Source: Macrotrachela quadricornifera | Lineage: Eukaryota; Rotifera; Eurotatoria; Philodinida; Philodinidae | DNA: 64,000 nt | Direction: 5' to 3' | Assembly: GCA_022393335.1 (NCBI GenBank) | Contig: JAJEKB010001448.1 | Location: 4,212 to 68,211, forward strand | The notes under the pieces: generated by a model | What the model was told of the DNA's origin: nothing | What the model saw: only the letters and a program-made list of their open reading frames with translations | Database searches by the model: none | Position numbers and translations under genes: made by a program | Shown here: positions 1 through 10,800 of the stretch, one piece after another | Layout of the letters: the number at the start of each line of letters is the position of its first letter | How positions within the stretch are numbered: the stretch's first letter is position 1

Positions 1-117
1 CCTGCTGGTCGCGCTTTGTGAACACCCTCACTAGCTGCTTTGCCTGCGAATCTCCATAGCAGTCGGTCCCTTAGTTGAAGTCAGTTGCAGAATAAGATTT
101 TTTCGACAGATGTTTGG

Positions 118-371
118 GATAACGAGATGGTTACACCAAATCAACTCATTCCTCAACTTTTAGGATATAGTTCATTTTTGGGGTAACGAGGTGGTTACAC
201 CAAATCAACTCATTCCTCAACTTTTAGGATACAGTTCATTTTTAGGTAACGAAGTGGTTACACCAAATCAACTCTTTCCTCAACTTTAAGGATATAGTTT
301 ATCTTGGAGTAACGAGGTGGTTACACCAAATCAACTCATTCCTCAACTTTTAGGATATAGTTCATTTTTGG
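118..371. repeat. Tandem repeat, about 63 bp x 4
   Basis: Four near-identical units follow each other, each containing the phrases GGTTACACCAAATCAACTC and TTCCTCAACTTT. Units differ by a few substitutions and one short indel, so the array is a young minisatellite. The GC-richer sequence before it (1-117) has no recognisable feature. Confidence 0.9.
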
Positions 372-1371
372 AATGAATGTCAATTCACTTTCGTTGACTA
401 TATGTTTGGGTATTCTGACGTCTGGCTGTGGATACCCGGTGTAATGGTATTATGACATCTATGAGAAGAAGTGACTATATACACATAGGTAGATATAATC
501 AACCTAGTAAATATGAATTCATTATAGTCTTATATACATTTGCTTACTAATATAGATTCTATACCTTATTTTTTTGAATAACTTTATTTTGTTAATTCTT
601 TATTATATAAAAACAAAGTATAAACTAATCAATACAATTACAGAACTATAGAAATAAATTATTTTAAGTAAGGATCAACTAGTTCGAAAGTATTTCTGAT
701 GCTTCCTCTCCTTGCCTTTGAAGAAAGTAGTTGTATTTCATTATTTTCAGTGGGATAAATGAAAAGTATCTGGTATCAGTATTTTTTTTCTCTCTTGATG
801 GTATCATTTTTTCTAACGATCAATTACAAAATGAAAAATTTTGAATTTTGTTTTCGTAGTTTAAGTAAATTAAAAGTGAGAAATTGAAAAATATCAAAAA
901 TCAAATATTTAAAACATTATATTTATATAAATTCTTGTGGATGTATGAAACATTTAGAAGAAATTTTTCCAATAGCATATGCTATAAAATTTAGCATTTG
1001 AATATAAAATAGACATTAGGATAAACTATTGCTGTTTTATTATAAAGTATTGTACGTTTATTATTGCCAAACTCAGAGTCATACATTATTCTCTTAAGTC
1101 CCAATAAACAGATATGTGGAGTATTTCATCAAAAATCAGGATGAAAGAGTGAATATGCACAATTAAATATTGGTAATTCTGTACAATTTATACATATAGT
1201 GCTAAGACGTAATTAAGAATCTAGAATTACTATGATTAACGAATATTTCAAAGACTATTTGTCATGCACTAAAGTAGTTCTAACCAAATCAGAGTGTACA
1301 TATATTTACCTTTCGAGAATTCAAAACTGCTAGAAGGTATATGGTGTTCAACTAAAAAATTAATAATTTCT

Positions 1372-1665
1372 TTCTAAATAAACTTGAAAATCTTCAAAAA
1401 TATTCACAGATAAATCTCATGAAAGCCAAAGAATCATTTGTAAATACATCCTAAAAACCTCTAAAAGCTATGCGTAGATAAATCGAAAAGAATCTTTCAA
1501 AACCGTTTCAGATAAACTTTAAATTCTCTTAAAAGTCGTTCTTTGCAAAATCGAAAAAAATCTTAAACAAGTTTTATTAAATGATTTCGAAAATCTCTAA
1601 AAACCATCCCTATATAAACTTTAAAACCGCTCAAAATCTATTTTGTAGAAAACTTTAAAACTTCT
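1372..1665. repeat. Degenerate tandem repeat, about 50 bp period
   Basis: Variants of AGATAAACTTTAAA followed by CTCTTAAAAG / CGCTCAAAA recur about every 45-60 bases, five or six times. Divergence is high, so this is an old array or weak low-complexity periodicity. Confidence 0.35.
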
Positions 1666-1822
1666 TTCAACATATATAGTTTTTGATAATTTGATGTTTG
1701 AGATGCTTAGGGAGATCGTGAAAAACTAGGCAATATGCCGTAGCTTTCAAATTTGAAGAAAAATTTTTTTGGCAAACATTATAAATATCGGAATCATATT
1801 TTATTATAATTTTTTTTTCTAT

Positions 1823-1869
1823 GTGAAGTGAACCTCATTTCTTTGGCTAGCGTGTTTGGTTCACTTCAC
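1823..1869. repeat. Perfect 12-bp inverted repeat (hairpin)
   Basis: GTGAAGTGAACC at 1823-1834 is the exact reverse complement of GGTTCACTTCAC at 1858-1869, with a 23-base loop. It could be the end of a small element or a structured site. No flanking gene suggests a role. Confidence 0.6.
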
Positions 1870-2246
1870 GTGACCGTTTTTTTTTATTAGCAGAATAGAT
1901 CATGCAAAAGTTGTAAGGTTTCTCTGTTCAATACATTGCAAAGAGTTTCGATCATGTTATGAAATTTCTGTGTTATTTCCTTCCGTTTGATTAACTCTCA
2001 ATAAGTATTCTAACCTTTATCATTTTATATTCGTCTTTATACTTTAAGCCTTGATTATACACAGGTTTATTTACTTTTATTATGAATAATGTCAAACTTG
2101 GTGGAAGTCCCTATCATTTTCTTTCTTCTCTTACTTTTTTTGATACCCTACATGCATTGTCTATCTTATGAGCAACATATCAATTGTTTTATAAAGTATA
2201 ATAAAAAGCGACGTAAAATTTCTTCCTTAATATTTTTTTATTATCT

Positions 2247-3974
2247 GGGTAAAACCATGGAGACCCAACCGCTTTTTTGGAAAAATGTTTTTTTATCAAC
2301 TTTTTCCTGCTGATTAGGCCGGTATGCAATAGAAAATAAGTTTGGCCGTAAAAAACTCCAAGGTCGTATTTGATATAACAGAGATCCAAGATGATTTGTC
2401 GGAACACCTATAGGTAGACTCGATTACTATGGTTATTTCAATGTTTCGAGCTGATATTTTAGGTATAGATAGGCAGCTACTAGGCAAGTCAAACCTCCAA
2501 AGGATTTCTATTTTGATGGATTCCTACTGAGATAACATATTTTTAAGAAAAACAATTTTTATACAATCAGCAAGAAACTATATTTTTCATATAAAATCTA
2601 TACACATCACTTTACTTAAAAACGGGCTATTTCAGTGAGAATTCATCCAAAATAGAAATCTATTGAAGGTTTTGCTTGCCTAGTAGCTGCCTATCTATCC
2701 CTAAAATATCGGCTTGAAACATTGGAACAACCATAGTAATCAAGTCTGCCTATAGTTGTTCCGACAAATCATCTTGGATCTCTGTTATATTAAATACGAC
2801 CTTGGAGTTTTTTTCGGCCAAACTTATTTTCTACTGCATACCGGTCGAACCAGCAGAAGAAAGTTGATAAAAAAACATTTTCCCAAAAAGTGGTTGGGTC
2901 TCCATGAGGTATGTTCAGATTTCCGAAAAAGGAAATTTCCGAAAATACCAAAATTTCCATACTTATGTAATCTGCAAATAAACAAAAAAACTATCTCTTC
3001 AACAATCCCTACTCGAAAAAAAAAGCAATTTCAGTAATTTCCGTAATTACCTAGAAATTTCAGTAATTACTAGGAAATTTCCATGATTTCCATGTTTATA
3101 CGGTATGGACATGGTAGAAAAAGCGTAGATACGACGATCCCTACCCATGAGAATAGAAAAAACTTCAGTAATTTCCGTAATTACCTGAAATTTCGGTAAT
3201 TACTAGGGAATTTCCATAATTTCCATGTTTATACGGTATGCATATGTTAGAATAAGCGTAGATTTGAGGATCCCTACCCATGAGAATAAAAGAAATTTCA
3301 GTAATTTCCGTAATTACCTAGAAATTTTAGTAACTACTAGGAAATTTCCATAATTTCCTTGTTTATACGGTATGCATATGATAGAATAAGCGTAGGTTTG
3401 ACGATCGCTACCTATGAGAATAGAAGAAATTTCAGTAATTTCCGTAATTACCTAGAAATTTTGGTAATTACTAGGAAATTTCCATAATTTCCATGTTTAA
3501 ACGGTTTGCATATGATAGAATAAGCGTAGATTTGAGGATCCCTACCCCTGACAATAGAAGAAATTTCGGTAATTACTAGGAAATTTCCATAATTTTCATG
3601 TTTATACGGTATGGATATGATAGAATAAGTGTAGATTTGAGGATCCCTACCCATGAGAATAAAAGAAATTTCAGTAATTTCCGTAATTACCTAGAAATTT
3701 TGGTAATTACTAGGAAATTTCCATAATTTCCTTGTTTATACGGTATGCATATGATACAATAAGCGTAGGTTTGACGATCGCTACCTATGAGAATAGAAGA
3801 AATTTCGGTAATTACTAGAAAATTTCCATAATTTTCATGTTTATACCGTATGGATATGTTAGAATAAGCGTAGATTTGAGGATCCCTACGCGAGAGAATA
3901 GAAAAAATTTCAGTAATTTCGGAAATTTCTTTTTTTGGAAATCTGGCCACTGCTGGTCTCCATGGATTAACCCA
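2247..3974. mobile_element. Composite foldback element with internal minisatellite
   Basis: The outer ends are imperfect inverted copies sharing CCATGGAGACC (TGGGTAAAACCATGGAGACC on the left; the complement ends TGGGTTAATCCATGGAGACC on the right). Inside, about 2253-2537 and 2628-2908 form a second, roughly 280-bp inverted repeat around a 90-bp loop. The same protein-like reading frame (MFRQIILDLCYIKYDLGVF) therefore appears on opposite strands; this results from the palindrome and is not a duplicated gene. A minisatellite fills the space between the inner right arm and the outer right end. No transposase and no clear target duplication were seen. Confidence 0.65.
3010..3950. repeat. Minisatellite, about 133 bp period, about 7 copies
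   Basis: Units carry CAGTAATTTCCGTAATTACC, then TACTAGGAAATTTCCATAAT, then GTTTATACGGTATG, then GATCCCTACCCATGAGAAT. Starts are near 3031, 3165, 3297, 3429, 3670 and so on. One unit near 3560 and one near 3800 lack the first segment, so period length varies by internal deletion. Both strands give open frames through the array; these are repeat artefacts. Confidence 0.85.
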
Positions 3975-4404
3975 TCTACATTGCTAGTTTATGTCAATAT
4001 AGGAAAGTAAAATATTTGTAACCTACTGCAGAATTTTTATTCATAAATAAATGAAACGATTACTTCCTTGTTTTTTACCAACACATAAAATGTGTCATGA
4101 CTCTCACATAAGACAAAGAAGTGTTAACGTCAACAAATGTTACTTTATGACGCTCACTTATGTACAGTATATATACACATACATCTTTTTTTCTTTTCTG
4201 TTGAATAGGTATAGTGTTTTATTGATCATGATCATCTGATATTCTTTTTCGCGTCATTCTTTTTTTCTTCGTTATTATGTATTTGATTTTTTTCCTTTCG
4301 TTTTTTTTTTCTATGATCCTTTTTCTCTCAATATATATATATGTATATTGTTTTGTTTCGTTATTATTATTATTATCATTATTGTTGTTATTATACATAT
4401 ATAT

Positions 4405-5312
4405 GTCGTATCGAAGTTAAAATTTCGACAAAACTCACTATCGAAGTCACCACTTCGATATAAATGTACTTGTCGAAGTTACAACGTCAATAAAATGAAT
4501 TATCGAAGTTAGTTCTATGAGAGTAGTAGTTTTGCTTCTATGGCTATAAGTCGAAAATAATATATTAAGAATTACAAAGAACACTAGATTATTCATTTAG
4601 AATCAAATACACAATCTTTGATACTGAAATCGACAAAATAAAATATTCTGTCGCTATTTTATCACATATATGATTATTTGTTATTTTCTTTCGTTCTCCT
4701 GTTAACTGATATTTCTTGGGTTTTTTTCATTTTCTGTGGATCACATATACTAGGACTTTTCTTGTCTTACACATAATAATTAAGTACAGCAAATGGTATT
4801 CTAATTAATCATTGTTCCTATAATCAATTTTTCAAAGCACCAGGTTCCGCAACATTAGTTATGGAAGATGTTCTCAATGAAGCACCAAAATCATTGCAAG
4901 AAATCGTTCGACTTTAAAGTATCCCTGATGGTCAAGGAATGTTGAAATGTGATTTTAAAGGTGGTTGTAAAACAAACAAATGTAAATCTAAACAAGCAAA
5001 AGTCTTATGCAACTCACGATGTCATCATTCAGGAACATGTGATAATGAATAATAAATAATTAGAATATAGTTGAATTTGTCTTTTCAATGTTTGAGATAA
5101 TTTCGATAATTCATTTTATCGAAGTTGTAACTTCGACAAATACATTTCTAGTCGAGCGGTAACTTGAATGGTGAAATTTGTCAAAGTGGCAACTTTTATG
5201 TTTTATCTTGTCGAAGTTGTAACTTCAATACCCTGTTTTATGGAAGTTATAATTTCAATACTCTTCTTTGTCGAGGTTTTAACTTCGATAAAAGTGCTAA
5301 CTTCGATACGAC
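4405..5312. mobile_element. Non-autonomous TIR element with palindromic subterminal repeats (Ginger-like?)
   Basis: The ends are exact inverted repeats starting GTCGTATCGAAGTTA, flanked on both sides by ATAT, which fits a 4-bp target duplication although the flank is AT-repetitive. Both subterminal zones carry many copies of a palindromic motif close to TCGAAGTTGTAACTTCGA, typical of transposase-binding arrays. The interior keeps a coding relic with a cysteine cluster (separate entry) that resembles the C-terminus of Ginger-type (KRBA2-like) integrases. The family name is inferred from that relic and the 4-bp flank. Confidence 0.6.
4861..5052 (+). pseudogene. Relic of an integrase-type transposase C-terminus (Cys-rich)
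   Basis: One frame reads through EDVLNEAPKSLQEIV, stops at a TAA (4915-4917), and continues in the same frame with GQGMLKCDFKGGCKTNKC and a further C..SRCHHSGTC cluster before two stops. The pattern of cysteines (K-C-x-F-K-G-G-C-x(4)-C, then C-x(3)-C-H-x(4)-C) is the zinc-binding tail I associate with integrases of Ginger/KRBA2-like transposons. The in-frame stop and the lack of a core domain upstream show it is broken. It lies between the palindromic subterminal arrays of its element. Alternative: an unrelated small Cys-rich exon. Confidence 0.5.
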
Positions 5313-5317
5313 ATATA

Positions 5318-6274
5318 AAGAGTGCTTCATAAGTTCTGAAGCACTTTTAAAACGTTTCGTTCTCGCGTTTAACAAAACCAAAGTCTTTGAAACTTTAGTA
5401 TATTATTAGACACGTTTAGTGCTACATAACTACAAAGTTTCAGATCTATAGCTTGCACTATATATGAAAACCTGTAGCAACACCGACATATATTTTTTTC
5501 AATTTTCTTGAATTTCGGGTCTGGCAAAGTGTTCATACGTCGACTGAGATACATGTTAAAATCTCGAATTTATTTTTAAAAATATACGCCATAAAGAGCT
5601 CTACAAAAATTACGATAACAAATCCCTCTTGATTTATGTTAATACTCTCTACTAGACTCAAAATAAAAAACCTACATGACAATATTGCTTCTCATCATAC
5701 TATGGATAATAAAAAAATGTTTGAAAGACCATTTCGTTTTGCATGCATCTCAGCTTGAGAATACATTAAAATCTTGATGTTTTTCTCAAGAGATGCGCCG
5801 TCTAAAGCTCTACAAAAATTATATGAACAAATCCCTATTGGAAAGGAAAAGTCTTCTAAGCCTTTTTTTATTACGCACAATACGGCGAGCAGTGATACTA
5901 CTATACTGAGCGTTTATTTTGGGTATGACAGAAACCGTTAAGATAAGTTAAGAGGAAATTGTTATTATAATTTTCGTATAGCTTTTCATGTCGCATCTTT
6001 TAAAAAATCAAGATTTTAACATGTATCTAAGCCGAGATATAGACAAAATAAAAAAAATGTTGCATAATCCGAAGATGATCTGAAAAATTGAAAAAATAGT
6101 ACAACTCGGTGTTGCTACAGGTTCCTATTTATAGTAGAAGCTATAGACCTGAAACTTTGTAGTTACGTATCACAAAGGATGTCCAATAATATGTCCAAGT
6201 TTCAAAGACTTTGATTTTGTTAAACGTGAGAACGAAACATTTTAAAAGCGCTTCAGAATTTGTGAAACACCCTT
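5318..6274. mobile_element. Foldback (long-TIR) element, about 260-bp arms
   Basis: Sequence 5318-5575 is repeated inverted at about 6005-6274. Shared blocks include AAGCACTTTTAAAACGTTTCG, the stretch around CTACAAAGTTTCAG, and GATACATGTTAAAATCT. The flanks show TATA on both sides, consistent with a TA-type duplication. The left end abuts the preceding element. The middle carries three copies (5581-5630, 5791-5840, inverted 5961-6003) of a module containing AAAGCTCTACAAAAATTA that recurs elsewhere in the window. No transposase. Confidence 0.7.
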
Positions 6275-6385
6275 TATATATAATTTTTGTTACATCTCCT
6301 TCCTCTTATTTTCACATATACATCAACAGCTACATAACAAATTATTTATGTAAGCTTATGATTTCTTATATACTATAGTTCAAAA

Positions 6386-6705
6386 AACCACCATAGTTGA
6401 GTGGTTACGTTGCTTGACACGCACCTATAAGGTACTATGTTCAAACCTCAGTAACATCATCCATGGAATGACCTTGGACAAGTTACTAACGACTAAATTG
6501 TCTCAAATGATTCATTCCACATGAGTCATTCGTTCTGACTACAGATTTAGTCAGTAAGTTGGACGGAAGAGAGTGCAGATACCGCCATCTGTAGAAAGAA
6601 ACGACGACAGAACCCGGTTGCATGTGGAAAATTAGTAATAATAACCGCGATCGACCCCTACGAACGATAAGCCTATCGGACGTTATTATTATTACCATTA
6701 TGGTT
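6386..6705 (+). mobile_element. tRNA-derived SINE
   Basis: The head (about 6387-6458) reads like a tRNA: an A-box region TAGTTGAGTGGTTACG and a B-box region TGTTCAAACCTC about 35 bases apart. It is followed by TGACCTTGGACAAGTTACTAA (cf. the SINE core phrase gaccttgggcaagttacttaa), then about 200 bases of unrelated body and a tail of ATT/AAT triplets near 6685-6700. The head lacks a complete acceptor stem, so it is not a working tRNA. The structure fits a Pol III retroposon. Confidence 0.65.
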
Positions 6706-7070
6706 CAAAGTTCTACTATATTATCCTCACACAATTTTAAGAGATAACAAGAAGAGACTTTGCTTTTTCTCAAAAAATAAACTCGACATTAACTTCCTTA
6801 TAATATACTTTGTACTTGAATACAAGTATCTTATCAGTATTTGCACAAAAACATTAAGTTATTATTACATGAAGAAGAGAACGCGAAATAACATTTTTTT
6901 TCTTTCTCTATTAACTCGTATATATATCAAATGGATAAACTATCAATATATATTATTTAACGAAATTTTTCATCCTAAAGTGCCATTTCAACTGCCAAAA
7001 TAATATATCTATTTGTAACATCTATAAAATATTCTATCAGTTTTTACATAAACTGCTTTTAGACATCATA

Positions 7071-7547
7071 ATGGCAATTTCAGGTGCTATTGATCATAAT
7101 ATTATTGAAAGTAAACCGATACCTAATATACTAATGCCATGTATTGATAATGATATACGGATGCATGCTGGAAACAATAATTGGTTAAACAACGAGAAAA
7201 AAGTTCTATTCAAAGCTGATGAAAGACCCATAAAAAGTTTTTTTTCACAAGGTGTTAAAGACTATTATGCTGACAAAGCTGATATGAATAGATATAAAGA
7301 AATTGAAGTTATATTTAATAATAGAAGTTCGTATCAAAATTTTCTCTCAAGATATTATAATAGAAATTCTATACAACAAAAAGATTTAATTGGTTATTTG
7401 GAACATGCTTGTGAAAAATCTGAAATATCGATGACTCGAACATGTTTACAAACAAAGACAATACATTTAACTGAAGATGATGGTGTAACATCTTATCCAA
7501 CTGAAAAACAAATTATGGAACTTAAATTAACACTGACAATTAATTAA
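7071..7547 (+). CDS. Hypothetical protein, 158 aa
   Basis: A single uninterrupted exon in A/T-ending codons like the other genes here. I do not recognise the family. The protein is hydrophilic with no signal peptide or membrane segment. The middle (about residues 50-110) is rich in K, Y and N (for example KSFFSQGVKDYYADKADMNR), and the tail is acidic then hydrophobic (TEKQIMELKLTLTIN). It contains no cysteine-pair or enzyme motif I can name. The start ATG follows an AT-rich leader; no TATA box is evident. The nearest gene is the Hint gene about 1.6 kb downstream on the other strand. A longer gene with unseen exons upstream is possible, as is a lineage-specific orphan. Confidence 0.6.
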   Translation: MAISGAIDHNIIESKPIPNILMPCIDNDIRMHAGNNNWLNNEKKVLFKADERPIKSFFSQGVKDYYADKADMNRYKEIEVIFNNRSSYQNFLSRYYNRNSIQQKDLIGYLEHACEKSEISMTRTCLQTKTIHLTEDDGVTSYPTEKQIMELKLTLTIN

Positions 7548-9114
7548 GAAGCATTGATACTTCATAAATATTATTCAAGATTCTCTAATCTAAATTTTAA
7601 TAAAAATTTTTTATTCACTAACCTTTCTATATCATTCTGTCTTATTGTAACAATTAAATATGTTTTACTATAGCAGATAATGAATGATGAATTTTTCATA
7701 CAATCACAATTTTACTTGTGTTTATAAAACGTAACAATTCTGAAACTAGAATAAAAATTCTGTTTTCATGATACATACGTCTGATAAACAAGAGTTAGCA
7801 ATTTTATTTTGTATATATTGTTACTATAAAAGCATATTTTTAAATGAATAATACCGTATTCGGGAAGGGTGCGAAATTCTCTATCCCACCCTGTGCATTT
7901 GTATTTTAGTTCTCACTTTTAAATATCACAGATACGATTTTGTCACTGTAATGAAAATGAGTTTTTCAAATTTTGCATCATCGTAGAACAATTGTGCTGA
8001 AAGAATAATTATATATTTTGATAGCATTTAAAATTCTCTATCTTCAAAGTAATATGAAAAACAATGAAGTCATTTCCATTGACAATTTCGAAAAAATCCA
8101 CAACTTTTCCGGTACTTTTTTCATGATTGTCTTTGTCTAATTTAGGATTGATTAATGAGGATATTTACATATTATTGAACAAACAAATATAAAATGATAG
8201 AGAAGTTGAAGCTCTACTAGAATGCATAATCAATTTCATAAAAATTAATTTCCTTTGTATCTCGAGTCCGAGATAATAATGACTAACGCAAATGTACTTT
8301 AATTGATCCCGAGATATATTGACTCTACCGTTTGGCCATAAATGAGTTTAAGTGGAATTGAGCAAAGCTAAAAGTGTTTATACTCATTGCTTTTCGCTTC
8401 CAAGATATAATCAAATGTATTTTGAAAAAATAGATTTTTATAATTCTTCTTACAATAAATGGTGCTGAAGTATTAGTCTTGACATCATCAAACGTGCACT
8501 TTTCCCTTAGAAAAAAAATCATTTTTCTCTAATTAAAATATCCATTTCACGAATTCCGCGTTGTCCTTAAACGTAATTACGCTAACTTTGATTTTTTTTT
8601 AAAGTGAAAGCGTTACTACAACTAAAGTATTAATCTGATTTCAGATCAATTCTAAAGAAAATGAACCATATATTTTACTACAATAATCAGGATCAGTGTA
8701 AGAATCGTCGTGAAGCTACGATAGATTGACAAGATTTTGAAGGAGTCGTCAAACAATGAGGAATTCATGAAAATTTCTTAGAATTTTTCTGAAATAATCT
8801 CTCTTAACAGATTCCTTCATGATTCTCTCACTTTTTTTCTAAACTCTTCAGAAATTTTATCAATCTGTCAAAACTTCGAACAAATTCTTGTAAAAAACAT
8901 TGTTCTAGGTATTAAAAATGATAAATAATAGCTTCCACATCTTTAAGCAAAAACTTAAAGACAAACTAATGAAATTTCTATACTCTTTTTTTAAATAACT
9001 ATTATTCTCATTCATTTTTCTTATTTCAATATTTTTATTTTCGAATAAGAATATAGATAATGTATATTACTTATATCGATAAGATACAAAAATTAAAGAT
9101 AAAATAAAATATTC
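7548..9114. other. Intergenic, no gene seen
   Basis: AT-rich DNA with only short chance frames. Phrases such as CGAGATATA and CCAAGATATAATCAAATG (8260-8420) resemble pieces found in the foldback elements of this window, so old element debris is likely. Nothing definite. Confidence 0.4.
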
Positions 9115-9947
9115 TTATAAAAATAATGTTTGTGGTCGAAAATAACGTGTAAAATAAAACATAATTTTAATAATCCAATTTAAATCTTCTGATTTATAAA
9201 TATTAAATGGATCATTTAAATAAAAAAATCGTGTTAATTTATAATAATAACGAAAAGGAAACATATAAAATTGTGCTAAATGATGATTTTTTGCATATGC
9301 AAAACAACTTGCTAATATATGATTAACTAATAATGTACCTTTAATTGTTAATGGTGCATAATAACTTTTTTTTATTTGAATTGTTATATTTATAACTGGA
9401 GAATATATTAATTTTTCATTAAATAAAACATATAATAAATCTCCTTTTTGAACTTGTTTAGCAGCAAGATATTTTTCATTTCCATCAATAGAAATTATTG
9501 GAATTAAATGATATTCTGTTAAACTTATTTCATAACCACAATCTGTTATTAATCTATAAAATAAAGCTTAAGAAAAAAAATATTTATTATTATTAAAAAT
9601 TTTCAAATAAAATACCTTCTTCTGATGTATGTTTATCTAACATCATTATCATTTCAGTAAAAACTATTTTTGATTGATCAATAGTCATGATTTCATCACC
9701 TGTTTTAAGATAACCAATTGGTTTATTTTCACCATTTGATAATTTAACTAAAGAATCACCTGAAAAACATCTAATAACTATTTCTGTTGAATGAGCCCAA
9801 GCACCTTTAATAAATTTATTAATTTTTATCAAAGAAATTAAAATAAAATTTACCTCTTCCATTAATATGATATGAACTATTATTTAATGCAAGAACTATA
9901 TCTAATAATATTAAAAATACAATGACAATCATATATCTAACATTCAT
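9115..9947 (-). CDS. Secreted Hint (hedgehog-type autoprocessing) domain protein
   Basis: Three exons on the minus strand, 9947-9854, 9804-9616 and 9566-9115, with 49-bp GT..AG introns at 9805-9853 and 9567-9615. All phases agree and the product is 244 aa. Residues 1-20 form a signal peptide (MNVRYMIVIVFLILLDIVLA). Cys44 in RCFSGDSLVKLSNGE starts a Hint domain. Later blocks are LKTGDEIMTID, LTEYHLIPI (the T-x-x-H catalytic motif), YYAPLTIKGTLLV and LASCFAYA, which match the order of hedgehog C-terminal processing domains, including the sterol-recognition-like tail. Hint domains cleave themselves before the first Cys and, in hedgehog, attach cholesterol to the new end. No hedge signalling domain precedes it: only about 23 residues lie between the predicted signal cleavage and Cys44. 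It could be a Hint-only protein or a remnant that lost its N-terminal partner. Confidence 0.85.
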
Positions 9948-10227
9948 TATACAAATTTATTCAAATAAAAATGAATGAATTACTTTTTATATATAAAAAA
10001 AAAGAGTTCATTCATTTCTTTTTTAATCAATCAAAATTATATTTGTATTCAAAAGCAAACTATCGAAAAAGTCTATTTGCATTTTTTTTTCTTTCGATCT
10101 ATTCATTTATCTATTTTACATAACAATAAAAGATAAATAATATAATTAATGATTTTTGCGAGATTATTGAATATTAATATTTGTTATAAAAGTAATTATC
10201 AAATGATAAATTATGTTAAATTTCACA

Positions 10228-10800
10228 AAAGATTGAAACGAACAGTATCAAATAAATAAACTTTTTTGTGAATATTTTTTAATAGCATGTTTGAATTCTT
10301 AATTAAAAGTATTTTTCAATGGATATAAATGAAAAAATTCATTCAAAACTACATATTCAAATGAAGTTTAACGTAGGCTGATTGATAGCTAATGATGACT
10401 ATGAAAAACAGAAGTAAAGTTGTACTACTACCATTATTGTGTTAATTGATGAAGATAAAGATTTTGCACTATTTTGCAGAATTACTCCATATTTCAAGGT
10501 TACTGAAAGAGTATTATTACTGTATTAAATTTAGCATAACGATGCTAAACCTTTACGTTTATCAATGTACATAACAATTGTACCAATACAACTTTACCTC
10601 TTTTATTAACAATCACCATTGATTATGCATTAGCTTAAATTAAACTTCATTCGAATATTTATTTCAGGATGAATTTGCATATATTCTGTTAATTAGAATA
10701 ATTTGACATCAAAAGACACTTTTAATTAAGAATTCAAACATGTTACTAAAACGGGTTCAGAAAAAGTTTATTTAACTGATACTATTCTTTTCAAGCATGT
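10228..10800. mobile_element. Foldback element, arms about 140 bp
   Basis: Left-arm blocks (CAGTATCAAATAAATAAAC, GTTTGAATTCTTAATTAAAAG, TCAAATGAAGTTTAA) reappear inverted in the same order at 10630-10790. The middle (about 10370-10630) is unpaired and has no ORF. No exact target duplication was identified. Probably a MITE. Confidence 0.6.

Larger units (their letters stand above)
372..2246. other. AT-rich intergenic stretch
   Basis: No gene is supported. It holds a degenerate A-rich repeat field (about 1372-1665) and a perfect 12-bp hairpin (1823-1869), listed separately. The short ORFs inside are AT-rich chance frames. Confidence 0.5.

Noticed and set aside
2189..3037. Two similar proteins on opposite strands (MFRQIILDLCYIKYDLGVF)
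   Set aside because: They are the two arms of one palindrome translated on opposite strands, with low-quality composition and no gene structure.
3448..3950. Minus-strand frames repeating YGNFLVITEISS and RDPQIYAYS
   Set aside because: Translation of the 133-bp minisatellite; repeat periodicity explains it fully.
3010..3950. Possible CRISPR-like array
   Set aside because: Units are 110-133 bp with no unique spacers between short repeats, and the genome is eukaryotic.
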